38,659 bases of DNA, from assembly GCA_963934795.1 (NCBI GenBank), contig CAWWAF010000029.1, forward strand, positions 1 through 38,659, given 5' to 3'. Shown here one piece after another: positions 1-7,678 of this stretch. Both the position numbers and the translations under genes were made by a program. Under the pieces are notes generated by a model. It did not search any database, was not told the origin of the DNA, and saw only the letters and a list, made by a program, of their open reading frames with translations. Origin of the DNA: UBA8438 sp963934795 (GTDB taxonomy: Bacteria > Acidobacteriota > Vicinamibacteria > Vicinamibacterales > UBA8438). Position 1 is the stretch's first letter. Every line of letters starts with the position of its first letter.

Positions 1-100
1 CACCAATATTCTGTTCACCCGGACGCACGGCGTCCGCCAAGACCACCTTGCGCGGTGGCCGATCGACCGGCACGCGTGTGCGATTTCCTCTAGGGCCCAC

Positions 101-1048
101 ATGACTCATACACCTCTCCGCGTGCTCACTGCCGCCACCATGGTCGGCTCTCTCTCTCTCGGGTGCTCGGCCCCTAGCGACGCGCCGGAAGCTCCGCCGC
201 CGCCGCCTGTGGAAGCCGTCGCGCCCGCGGCCGAGGCTGCCGCCGCGGTCTGGATGGTGTCGGAAGGGATGCACGCGCCGGAGAGCGCGTTTCTTGACGA
301 AGCGTCCGACGTCTTGTTCGTCTCGCTCATCGACGGAGATCCTGGCGACCGGGACGGAACCGGACACATCGCTCGGCTCACGCGAGACGGGGAGGTCATA
401 GACGCCACCTGGGTTACCGGGCTCAATGCGCCGAAGGGACTGCGGGCACACGAGGGCACCCTGTGGGTGGCGGACCTGGACGAGGTCATCGCCATTGACA
501 TCGAGAGTGCCGAGATCACCTCCAGGCTCACGGTGGAGGGTGCCGTCTTTCTCAACGACGTGGCGACCGGCCCAGACGGCACCGTCTACGTATCAGACAC
601 CAATGGCTATCGCATCTTCGCCATCAAGGACGGTAGCGCCTCGGTGTTCGCCGAAGGGGAGGTCGTCGAGTCGCCCAACGGGCTACTGGTGGACGGCGGT
701 CGTCTCCTGGTCGGGTCGATGCAACAGGGGGCCGACCCGGAGAGCGGGCCCGGGCGACTGTTTGCGCTCGACCTGACGACCGGCGAGAAGACCATCCTGT
801 CATCCGAACCGGTCGGCACGATCGACGGCATCGAGCTCGACGGTCGCGGCGGCTACATCCTGACCAACGTGCTCGAAGGCCAACTCGTCCACGTGGCGCC
901 ATCGGGCGACGTACGGGTTCTCTTGGACTTCGGCGACGACGTGGCTGCCGACCACGCGTACGACCGTGAGCACGAGCGCGTGATCGTGCCGCATCTCTTT
1001 CAGAACAAGGTCGGTGCGTACGACGTGTCTGGCATGCTGGACGAGTAG
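101..1048 (+). CDS. SMP-30/gluconolactonase-like beta-propeller lipoprotein
   Basis: The 315-residue product starts with a lipoprotein signal peptide: a short basic N-terminus, a hydrophobic stretch and a lipobox LSLGC with the lipidated Cys at residue 22. A Pro/Ala-rich linker follows to about residue 45. The rest is a six-bladed beta-propeller of the SMP-30/gluconolactonase/strictosidine-synthase-like type. Likely metal ligands of that family are visible: Glu in APESAF, Asn in SPNGLL and Asp in IDGIELD. The protein should sit in the periplasm or on the outer membrane. The substrate cannot be told; lactone hydrolysis is the family's known activity, but many members are uncharacterised. The gene ends in TAG and converges on the next gene with 55 bases between them. 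Bases 1-100 upstream hold no recognisable gene. Confidence 0.8.
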   Translation: MTHTPLRVLTAATMVGSLSLGCSAPSDAPEAPPPPPVEAVAPAAEAAAAVWMVSEGMHAPESAFLDEASDVLFVSLIDGDPGDRDGTGHIARLTRDGEVIDATWVTGLNAPKGLRAHEGTLWVADLDEVIAIDIESAEITSRLTVEGAVFLNDVATGPDGTVYVSDTNGYRIFAIKDGSASVFAEGEVVESPNGLLVDGGRLLVGSMQQGADPESGPGRLFALDLTTGEKTILSSEPVGTIDGIELDGRGGYILTNVLEGQLVHVAPSGDVRVLLDFGDDVAADHAYDREHERVIVPHLFQNKVGAYDVSGMLDE

Positions 1049-1103
1049 GACACGACCTGATCCGACGCAGACGGGCGCACACGTGGGAGGTCCGCGCCAG
1101 GCA

Positions 1104-2597
1104 TCACAGGACCTCCCCTACCAGCACACGTCCTGCCCGGTAATACACGTCCAAGGACTCCCCAGCCTGGAGGGTGAACGCGTGCGCCTCACCCGTATCC
1201 GGGGTCATGATGGAGAACCGCACCGGCACACGGGCGAGCAGTCGGGTGTAGCCGTCCTCGCCGTAGACAAGCGTCACGAACCGACGCCCGTCTTCCGTCA
1301 CGACCGAGTCCACTCGGTTCTCGCCAGGGAACCCATCGGCATCCGTGAGCGGACTCCCGGGCAGTCCCCCGTGAAGCCGGACGGTGTACGCCGACATCAG
1401 ATCCGGCGGCAGGTATCTATGCACCCGCGGCACGGCGGCAAACCCCGGCATCTCGTCGATCGTCTCGCCCAACCAGGCACGCACGCCCGCCGAAGAATGA
1501 AACGTGAATCCGAATCCGCCTGCAAAGTTCGCCGCGGCCAGCAACGCGATCGCCTCCGGGTCATCGAGTGAATTCCCGGAGGCGCCCGGCCCGGCGGGTT
1601 CACTCTCGAGCCCCACGCGGCTGTCCGGAACCGGCCCGTCGCCGACATAAAAGACCCCCCGAGCATGCCGCACGGCCGACGTGTGATCTTGCGGGTAGTC
1701 CCCCCGGTGGCCATGTTTCTGGACGATGTCTCCGGCCCAGTGATTGAGCGAATCGGTCGACTCGCCGCCAAGCCCGATCGACCGTAGCGCGATGGTCGGC
1801 TTACCGTAGCCCGCAAGGAATGGCTGAATGACGTAGTGATTCACCTCGTCAGGCGACGGTGCCGAGCCGGTGACCCAGTTCTGCCAGGCCTCGTTGACGT
1901 CGACGAACGCCACACGCACGCCGCTGACATCCAGCAACTCGCCTACCCGCTTCGCCCACCGGGCGGCATGGTCCCGGTCCCCGGCGAAGACGTGGGCCAA
2001 GTCGCCAGACGAGACGAACACCTGTAACCCGGCTGCCGCAAAGTCACGCCCTAGCCCAAGCACTTGCTCTTCGTAGTCCGACCAGCCGGCGACCCTCACG
2101 CCATCTGCTCTGGTGATGCCGTGGGGCGGGACTTCGTGATCGTTCCAGTAGGGGTGTCCTCCGACGGCAAAAAGCACGCGCGCAAACTGATAACCGGCCG
2201 CAGCGATGGCAGCGAGTTGTCGCTGGTACTCGGCGGGATAGAACTTCCGCTGCTCTAGAGCCCCGAAATACGTCAGGCCGACCGGCAGGACTTCGCCGGT
2301 GTCGTGCTCGAAGTGCGCATCCGGCGACAGGACGTGTACCGCGCGAAGCTCACCGTGGATCGGGTTCGGGTGCGCTCGTGGAGGCGGTGTCGATGGGACG
2401 GCCCGCGGGATGGGCGACGCACCGTCTACCTGCGCCAGATTGACGACGACGGTGCCCTCGTGCTGCACGGCCACCGACGTCTGGCGACCGGCTGCGACGA
2501 TCCGGTCGCCGTCCTGCGCGAACGCCGCCAAGGGCGCCACCGCCAGCACATACGCGAGACCCGCCAGCCGGACTGTGCTCGGCATCATGACCATCAT
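1104..2597 (-). CDS. Secreted glycoside-hydrolase-like protein (TIM barrel)
   Basis: The product is about 497 residues from ATG at 2597. Other in-frame ATGs lie at 2594 and 2585, and a GGGGGGAGAGG-like ribosome site sits just upstream. A signal peptide ends near AFA-QD (about residue 27). The middle resembles a cellulase-type (beta/alpha)8 barrel: YFGALEQRKFYPAEYQRQ, then VDVNEAWQN, where Asn-Glu fits a clan GH-A acid/base, and later GLESEP, whose Glu could be the nucleophile. A C-terminal beta-rich segment follows. I do not recognise a specific GH family, so the substrate is unknown and the catalytic assignment is inference. An exported polysaccharide- or glycoside-acting protein is the best guess. 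It is divergent from the EEP gene to its right. Confidence 0.6.
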   Translation of the reverse strand: MMVMMPSTVRLAGLAYVLAVAPLAAFAQDGDRIVAAGRQTSVAVQHEGTVVVNLAQVDGASPIPRAVPSTPPPRAHPNPIHGELRAVHVLSPDAHFEHDTGEVLPVGLTYFGALEQRKFYPAEYQRQLAAIAAAGYQFARVLFAVGGHPYWNDHEVPPHGITRADGVRVAGWSDYEEQVLGLGRDFAAAGLQVFVSSGDLAHVFAGDRDHAARWAKRVGELLDVSGVRVAFVDVNEAWQNWVTGSAPSPDEVNHYVIQPFLAGYGKPTIALRSIGLGGESTDSLNHWAGDIVQKHGHRGDYPQDHTSAVRHARGVFYVGDGPVPDSRVGLESEPAGPGASGNSLDDPEAIALLAAANFAGGFGFTFHSSAGVRAWLGETIDEMPGFAAVPRVHRYLPPDLMSAYTVRLHGGLPGSPLTDADGFPGENRVDSVVTEDGRRFVTLVYGEDGYTRLLARVPVRFSIMTPDTGEAHAFTLQAGESLDVYYRAGRVLVGEVL

Positions 2598-2762
2598 CCC
2601 TCTCCCCCCATCTCGCGACAATGGAAAACGGCGCCCCAACACGGCGTGGCCTCATAGTCCGATCACGGCCTGCCGGTTTGACAGCCAGGCAGGTCATAAT
2701 TGGCAGCCAGTCCATACAACCTCGGCGATTCGGGAACGTGGGTCAAGGAACACGGACCAGTC

Positions 2763-3206
2763 GTGCGGCGCGCACTCATCATCGCGGTCGGCAGTCTCGG
2801 CATCGTCACGATGGCGATCGTGACCGTCATGATGACCATGGCGGTCGACGCCCAACCGGACACGGCGCCAGCCATCGAGGAAGGACGGCGTGTCACGCTG
2901 GTCGAGCGCGATGCTGATATCCCCGCCCATCCCGGTCCGCGGGACGCTCGCGTCCCTTTTCGGTTCGCCGGCGGATCATCCGGATTCATCCTGTCAATCG
3001 ATCGCGCCAGTGGCTGGATTCAGATCAGGAGCGAGCGGACGAACGGTGAGGACGGCGTCGGCTGGATCATCAGACGCTACATCCAAGCCGCACCGAACGA
3101 CGGCAGGACCCAGGGGCCTGACCAGCCAGGACCGAAACTGGCCTGGTGCCCGGCCATCGGGTCGCCGGACCCGTATGCGGATGGGACGCTGAGGCTAGCG
3201 ACCTAG
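2763..3206 (+). CDS. N-terminal piece: signal/anchor plus SH3-like domain
   Basis: This is the 5' half of the interrupted EEP gene. From GTG 2763 it has Arg-Arg followed by a long hydrophobic run ending near MAVDAQ, a signal peptide or membrane anchor. Next comes a domain resembling bacterial SH3 (RVTLVERDADIPAHPGP through GVGWIIRRYI), a module that often binds cell-wall or other extracytoplasmic ligands. The last residues, DGTLRLAT, are the first beta-strand of the EEP fold, so the piece stops mid-domain. On its own it would be an exported SH3-like protein without catalysis. The start could also be TTG at 2700. Confidence 0.5.
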   Translation: MRRALIIAVGSLGIVTMAIVTVMMTMAVDAQPDTAPAIEEGRRVTLVERDADIPAHPGPRDARVPFRFAGGSSGFILSIDRASGWIQIRSERTNGEDGVGWIIRRYIQAAPNDGRTQGPDQPGPKLAWCPAIGSPDPYADGTLRLAT

Positions 3207-3266
3207 AACATTGCCAATCTCCACGCCCGAGACGGCCAATCCACCTTTGGTCCGCCCAGACCGTCG

Positions 3267-4007
3267 GTGAAGCGGGACGCGGTCGATTACGAGCGCATTC
3301 GCTGCTACGTGCGCGTGCTTGATCCGGATGTGCTGGCGCTTCAGGAAATCGACGGAGCGGACGCGCTGCGGCGGGTCGTCGACAGCGACGTTTATGACGT
3401 GCATGTCTCAGGTCGAGCGAGTGTGCCGAATATGAACGGTCGGCAGAACACCGGGTTCGCCTACAAGAAGGGGCTGGACGTCACCCGGCTCCCCGACTTC
3501 GACGCGCTGAACCTCGGCAACCGCGGCCTCCGCCGCGGCGCGCGCGTGAGTGTCGCCTATGGCGATGACCGGCTGCAGTTGATGAGCGTGCACCTGAAGA
3601 GTGGATGCTTCAGCAACGCCGACGATGGCTCCGACTGCGCGACCTTGCTACGGCAGGTGCCGGTCCTTGAGGACTGGATCGACCAACAGTCCGAAGGTCC
3701 GGACCCCGTGATTCTGCTGGGCGACTTCAATCGACGGCTGAACGACTCGGGCGACGCCGTGTGGGCCGAACTGGACGACGGGCGGCCGACCAATGCCAGG
3801 CTCACGGCGGTCACGGACGGGCTGTCGATCAATCGTCGAGAGAACCGCTTTCGCGGATTTATTGACCACATCGTGTTCGACCTGCGGTCGATCCGGTTCG
3901 TTGATCGGTCGTCCTCCCGGCACGTGAATTTGCGTCGCGCGGATCGGCCGCACTGGGACGCAATCTCAGACCATGGCCCACTGGTGGTCGACCTGCTCGC
4001 CCCCTGA
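3267..4007 (+). CDS. Catalytic piece of EEP-family metal-dependent hydrolase
   Basis: This is the 3' half of the interrupted gene: 246 residues if translation restarted at GTG 3267. It contains the metal-binding Glu of LALQEID, the SVHLKSGC strand, the catalytic GDFN Asp and Asn, FIDHIVF and the terminal SDHGP Asp-His. These are the hallmark motifs of the DNase I/exonuclease III/sphingomyelinase-like superfamily. It lacks the first strand and its Asn (NIANL, coded at 3207-3221), which helps bind metal, so an independently started product would probably be inactive. There is no ribosome site of note before GTG 3267. The family cleaves phosphodiesters or phosphomonoesters; the substrate here is unknown. 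Confidence 0.6.
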   Translation: MKRDAVDYERIRCYVRVLDPDVLALQEIDGADALRRVVDSDVYDVHVSGRASVPNMNGRQNTGFAYKKGLDVTRLPDFDALNLGNRGLRRGARVSVAYGDDRLQLMSVHLKSGCFSNADDGSDCATLLRQVPVLEDWIDQQSEGPDPVILLGDFNRRLNDSGDAVWAELDDGRPTNARLTAVTDGLSINRRENRFRGFIDHIVFDLRSIRFVDRSSSRHVNLRRADRPHWDAISDHGPLVVDLLAP

Positions 4008-4075
4008 TCAGCCCACATACTGGCCGCCGTTCCCCTGAACGGTGCGGCCGTGTGCAACCAGTGGTCACTCTGCGG

Positions 4076-4081
4076 TATAAC
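4076..4081 (+). promoter_or_regulatory. -10-like TATAAC, leaderless thrC
   Basis: TATAAC lies six bases before the thrC ATG, so transcription would start at or next to the A of ATG. No good -35 is seen at the usual distance, and no Shine-Dalgarno precedes the ATG. The GHMP kinase and ftcD genes show the same arrangement. Confidence 0.45.
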
Positions 4082-4087
4082 AGAGTG

Positions 4088-5419
4088 ATGGCCTACCGTA
4101 CGGCGTTTCGCTGCATTGCCGGGTGTCCCGGCAAACACCCCCTCTGGAAACCGATCTACCGCTGCCCCACCTGCGGCGATCTCTTGGAGGTCTCCCACGA
4201 CCTCGACGCCCTGAGAGACCGTTCTGCTGCAGCCTGGATGCGTCTCTTCGACGAGCGATATAAGCGGACGGCGTGGCCGTATGGCTCGTCGGTCTGGGGA
4301 AAGAAGGAATGGGTCTGCCCGGACGTACGGGACGAGTCCATCGTCTCGATGGACGAAGGGGGCACCAACCTATTTTGGGCCGACCGGTTTGGACGTGAGC
4401 TCGGCATGCGTGATCTGTGGATCAAGTTATGCGGGAATTCCCATACCGGGTCGTTCAAAGACCTGGGCATGACGGTCCTCGTCTCGGTGGTGCGGCAGGT
4501 CATTCAGGACGGCGGCAACATCCGGGCCGTGGCCTGCGCCTCCACCGGCGACACATCTGCGTCGCTGGCCGCATACGCCGCCGGCGGGGGCATTCCGGCA
4601 ATCGTCCTCCTGCCACGCGGCAAGGTGTCGACGGCACAGCTGCTGCAACCGATCGCCAACGGCGCCCTCGTGCTGGCGCTGGACACCGACTTCGACGGAT
4701 GTATGGCCATCGTCCAGCGACTGTCCGAGGACGAAGGCATCTATCTCGCCAACTCGATGAACAGCCTGCGGCTTGAAGGGCAAAAGACGGTCGCCATCGA
4801 GATGGTGCAACAACTCGACTGGCAGATCCCTGACGTCGTCATCATTCCCGGTGGCAACCTTGGTAACGTGAGCGCCCTCGGCGCCGGGTTTGAGATGATG
4901 GCGTCGCTGGGAATCATCAACAAGCAGCCACAAATTATCGTCGCACAGGCCGAGGCGGCGAATCCGCTCTATCTCGCGTACAAGAACAATTGGGAATTCG
5001 AGCCAGTCGCAGCCCAACCGACCCAAGCCTCGGCGATTCAGATTGGCAACCCTGTCTCGGTCCGCAAGGCGATCCGCACGCTGCAGACGCACCGAGGCAT
5101 CGTGACCCAGGCGTCCGAAGGTGAACTCGCGGAAGCGGCCGCCCGCGCCGATCGGACTGGAATGTATAACTGCCCGCATACGGGGGTTGCGCTCGCGGCA
5201 CTCATCAAGCTGCTCGATGCCGGACAGATCGACCCCGCCGCTCGCGTAGTCGTCGTGTCAACCGCCAGCGGGCTGAAGTTCACGGACTTCAAGCTTGACT
5301 ATCACGAAGGCCGACTCCCTGGGGTCACATCGCTCCACGCCAACACGCCGGTGGAGCTACCCAACGATTACGACGCGGTGCGGCGCACCATCGACCAGCA
5401 CGCCGGAGCCGGCGCGTAA
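4088..5419 (+). CDS. thrC: Threonine synthase
   Basis: This PLP enzyme converts O-phospho-L-homoserine to L-threonine. The product is 443 residues from ATG 4088; an upstream in-frame start at 4052 is possible but gives a non-conserved leader. The N-terminus has a four-Cys ribbon-like region (CIAGCPG ... YRCPTCGD) as in longer threonine synthases. SHTGSFKDLGM holds the PLP lysine (Lys124 from this start), and the phosphate-binding glycine loop IPGGNLGNVSA lies further on. A -10-like TATAAC ends six bases before ATG 4088 with no ribosome site, which favours this start on a leaderless transcript. The gene converges on ilvA with ten bases between the stops. ilvA consumes the threonine made here, though the two are not co-transcribed. 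Confidence 0.92.
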   Translation: MAYRTAFRCIAGCPGKHPLWKPIYRCPTCGDLLEVSHDLDALRDRSAAAWMRLFDERYKRTAWPYGSSVWGKKEWVCPDVRDESIVSMDEGGTNLFWADRFGRELGMRDLWIKLCGNSHTGSFKDLGMTVLVSVVRQVIQDGGNIRAVACASTGDTSASLAAYAAGGGIPAIVLLPRGKVSTAQLLQPIANGALVLALDTDFDGCMAIVQRLSEDEGIYLANSMNSLRLEGQKTVAIEMVQQLDWQIPDVVIIPGGNLGNVSALGAGFEMMASLGIINKQPQIIVAQAEAANPLYLAYKNNWEFEPVAAQPTQASAIQIGNPVSVRKAIRTLQTHRGIVTQASEGELAEAAARADRTGMYNCPHTGVALAALIKLLDAGQIDPAARVVVVSTASGLKFTDFKLDYHEGRLPGVTSLHANTPVELPNDYDAVRRTIDQHAGAGA

Positions 5420-5429
5420 GGTCCGGCCC

Positions 5430-6965
5430 CTACCGCAGAAACATGTCGTAGGCCGTGCTGTCGGTCTGCAGTTCGTGCGCGTAGCCAAGCTCGGCCAGAA
5501 ACGCCTCGAACTGAGGCATCTCGTCGTCTGGCACCTCGAAGCCGGCCAACACCCGTCCAAAGTCGGCTCCGTGGTTCCGATAGTGGAACAGACTGATGTT
5601 CCATCGGCCCCCCAGCGTGTCGAGGAACTCGAGGAGGGCACCCGGTCGTTCCGGAAACTCGAATCGGCATGGGCGTTCATCCTGGACCTCGGCCGCCCGC
5701 CCGCCGCCGAGGTGGCGGACGTGCAGCTTCGCCAACTCGTCGTCTGAGAAGTCCACCACCGGGTAGCCGTGTTCCTCGAGTTGCGCGTGCAGTGCCGCGG
5801 CATCCGCGCGCGAGCTTGTTCCGACCCCAACGAAGATGTGCGCCTCGGCGCCCGCGCGAAAGCGATAGTTGAATTCCGTGACCACGCGCGGGCCCACCGC
5901 GGCGCAGAACGCGCGAAAGGACCCTGGCCGTTCTGGAATGGTGACGGCGAAGACGGCTTCGCGGGCCTCTCCCAATTCGGCGCGCTCGGCCACGAATCGG
6001 AGCCGGTCGAAATTCATGTTCGCGCCGCTCAGAATGGCCACCAAGGCTCCTTCTCCTTCCCCGGCCGCTGCCATCCATCGTTTCAGCCCTGCCACGGCCA
6101 GCGCACCCGCCGGCTCCACCACCGACCGCGTATCGTCAAAGACGTCTTTGATCGCCGCGCAGATCTCGTCGTTGGAGACGCGGACGATCTCGTCGACATA
6201 GTCGGTTGCGACGGTGAACGCCAGCTCGCCCACGCGGGACACCGCGGTACCGTCGGCGAACAGGCCGACGCGGTCGAGCGTCACCCGGTGGCCAGCCGCA
6301 AGCGACTGATACATGGCATCGGACTCATAGGGCTCAACGCCTATCACGCGCACCTGCGGCGTGAGCGTCTTCAGGTAGGCCGCCACGCCGGCCAGCAACC
6401 CTCCCCCGCCAACTGGCACAAACACCGCACGTGGCGGCACGGGGCATTGCCGACGCAGCTCATCGGCAACGGTCCCCTGCCCCGCCACCACCAGCAGGTC
6501 GTCAAAGGGATGCACCAGTTCAAGACCACGCTCTTCAGCAAATTGGGCGGCGTGACGCTGCGCCGAGGCGTAGTCATCCCCCACCAGCATGACCTCGGCG
6601 CCCAACCGACGCACCGCACGCACCTTGATTTCGGGGGTCGTCCGCGGCATGACGACGAAGGACGGTGCGCCTAGCGCCCGTGCCGCATAGGCGACCCCCT
6701 GCGCGTGGTTGCCAGCGCTGGCGCAGACCACCCCTTGAGACCTCCGGTCGGGATCCAGTTGCGCGATCTTGTTGTAGGCCCCGCGCAGCTTGAAGCTGAA
6801 GACGGGTTGTAGGTCCTCCCGCTTGAGCAGGACCGGCGCCCCAACCCGGGACGACAGCCCGCTTGCGGGATCGAGTGGGGTCTCACGAGCGACGTCATAC
6901 ACGCGGCTTGTCAACGTCTCCCTGAGGAGCCGCTCGACCAGCTCACGCGGGGACCAGGAGGGCAT
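5430..6965 (-). CDS. ilvA: Threonine ammonia-lyase, biosynthetic type with two ACT-like domains
   Basis: The enzyme deaminates threonine to 2-oxobutanoate, the first committed step of isoleucine synthesis. At 511 residues from ATG 6965 (a TTG lies one codon upstream at 6968), it matches the length of the long, regulated biosynthetic form. The PLP domain has PVFSFKLRGAYN with the Schiff-base Lys, SAGNHAQGVA and the glycine loop VPVGGGGLLAG. The C-terminal third contains two ACT-like regulatory modules (AVFAVTIPERPGSF and CRFEFPERPGALLEF), where isoleucine and valine normally act. It is divergent from the FmdB gene, with only a few tens of bases for both promoters. Confidence 0.93.
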   Translation of the reverse strand: MPSWSPRELVERLLRETLTSRVYDVARETPLDPASGLSSRVGAPVLLKREDLQPVFSFKLRGAYNKIAQLDPDRRSQGVVCASAGNHAQGVAYAARALGAPSFVVMPRTTPEIKVRAVRRLGAEVMLVGDDYASAQRHAAQFAEERGLELVHPFDDLLVVAGQGTVADELRRQCPVPPRAVFVPVGGGGLLAGVAAYLKTLTPQVRVIGVEPYESDAMYQSLAAGHRVTLDRVGLFADGTAVSRVGELAFTVATDYVDEIVRVSNDEICAAIKDVFDDTRSVVEPAGALAVAGLKRWMAAAGEGEGALVAILSGANMNFDRLRFVAERAELGEAREAVFAVTIPERPGSFRAFCAAVGPRVVTEFNYRFRAGAEAHIFVGVGTSSRADAAALHAQLEEHGYPVVDFSDDELAKLHVRHLGGGRAAEVQDERPCRFEFPERPGALLEFLDTLGGRWNISLFHYRNHGADFGRVLAGFEVPDDEMPQFEAFLAELGYAHELQTDSTAYDMFLR

Positions 6966-7001
6966 CAACCCGTCATGCTATCATTCGAAGGCGGAGGGCA
7001 T

Positions 7002-7220
7002 GTGATTCCGATCTACGAGTACGAGTGTCGCGATTGCCGAACCGACTTCGAGTTACTGGTCCGGGCGAGCGCGGCCCCGTTCTGCGAGAGCACGTCGCTG
7101 CAGAAGCGGCTGTCCGCATTCGCCGTGGGCCGCGGTGGCCCAGCCGCTGCGGCGTCGGTGCCGCAAGCGTGCGGTAGTTGTGGCGACCCGCGCGGAAGCG
7201 GCGCCTGCTCGATGAACTGA
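7002..7220 (+). CDS. FmdB-family zinc-ribbon protein, one Cys missing
   Basis: This small protein (72 residues) begins IPIYEYECRDC, the typical FmdB/CxxC_CxxC_SSSS opening. I chose GTG 7002 because it gives that N-terminus and has GGAGG at 6993-6997; an ATG at 6975 would add an atypical extension. The usual second knuckle CPxCGS reads APFCES, so one zinc ligand is absent, while the tail has an extra CGSCGD that could substitute. The role of the family is not settled. It is first in a plus-strand group with a rhodanese, lolA and a secretin. Confidence 0.75.
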   Translation: MIPIYEYECRDCRTDFELLVRASAAPFCESTSLQKRLSAFAVGRGGPAAAASVPQACGSCGDPRGSGACSMN

Positions 7221-7242
7221 GACACACTGAGCGAGTCTGTAG

Positions 7243-7614
7243 ATGTCCGTACCCAGGATCACCAAGGAAGAGTTGAAGACCCTCCTCGAGGAGGAAGGCG
7301 GCACCCCGCCGGTCATTCTCGATGCGCGGTTGAAGTATCCCTACGAGCACAGCACGGTCATGCTGCCCGGGGCCGTACGCATGCACCCAGACGACCCGAG
7401 CACGGGGCTCTCGACCGAGCGCGACGTCGTCGCGTATGACTCGGACCCAGAAGAGCTCGTCAGCGCTCCGGTGGCGGCGACGCTCATCCGGAAGGGCTAC
7501 CGTGCCAAGGCGCTGCAAGGAGGCCTCGCGGAATGGATCACCGCGAAGTTTCCGACGGACGAAAAGGACGCGCCCAAACAGGCACCGCCTAAGGCGGGCG
7601 GCCTCAAGGGCTGA
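7243..7614 (+). CDS. Rhodanese-like protein without catalytic Cys
   Basis: The 123-residue single rhodanese domain shows VILDARLKYPYEHSTVMLPGAVRM near the start (the CH2A-like block) and the late block LIRKGYRAKALQGGLAEW. The active-site loop, normally V-V-x-Y-C-x-x-G, reads VVAYDSDPEELVSA, with Asp in place of the sulfur-carrying Cys. Sulfur transfer is therefore unlikely; a binding or regulatory role is inferred. It lies 22 bases after the FmdB gene and 64 before lolA. The C-terminus is a Lys/Pro/Gly-rich tail. Confidence 0.8.
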   Translation: MSVPRITKEELKTLLEEEGGTPPVILDARLKYPYEHSTVMLPGAVRMHPDDPSTGLSTERDVVAYDSDPEELVSAPVAATLIRKGYRAKALQGGLAEWITAKFPTDEKDAPKQAPPKAGGLKG

Positions 7615-7678
7615 CACCGCACCTCCGCGGGAAGAACCGGGCGCTCCACGCCGCCTTTCCCCGACGCCAGCGCCGCCG

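Larger units (their letters stand above)
2700..4007 (+). pseudogene. Exported EEP-family nuclease/phosphatase gene split by an in-frame TAG
   Basis: Two open frames, 2700-3206 and 3267-4007, lie in the same phase and are separated only by TAG at 3204-3206. Reading through gives LRLAT-[stop]-NIANLHARDGQ, which matches the EEP-family opening block WN(I/L)xNL, with the stop exactly where Trp is expected (TGG to TAG is one base). The rebuilt protein has a signal or membrane anchor, an SH3-like domain, and a complete EEP catalytic domain with NIANL, LALQEID, SVHLKSG, LLGDFN, FIDHIVF and ISDHGP. Start choice: TTG at 2700, or more likely GTG at 2763, which gives a clean signal peptide beginning MRRALIIAV. 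It may be a young pseudogene, a read-through gene or a sequencing error. TAG ends several other genes here, so global recoding is unlikely. Confidence 0.8.

Noticed and set aside
41..60. CCACC-TTGCGC-GGTGG hairpin at the left edge as a terminator
   Set aside because: The stem is short, no T-run follows, and no upstream gene is visible to terminate.
2678..2700. TTGACA and CATAAT upstream of the EEP gene as a promoter
   Set aside because: The spacer is only 11 bases, far below the workable range.
3204..3206. TAG as a sense codon in this organism
   Set aside because: TAG terminates the SMP-30-like gene, lolA (tandem TAGTAG), the secretin, murA and ftcD at their natural ends, so genome-wide recoding is unlikely.
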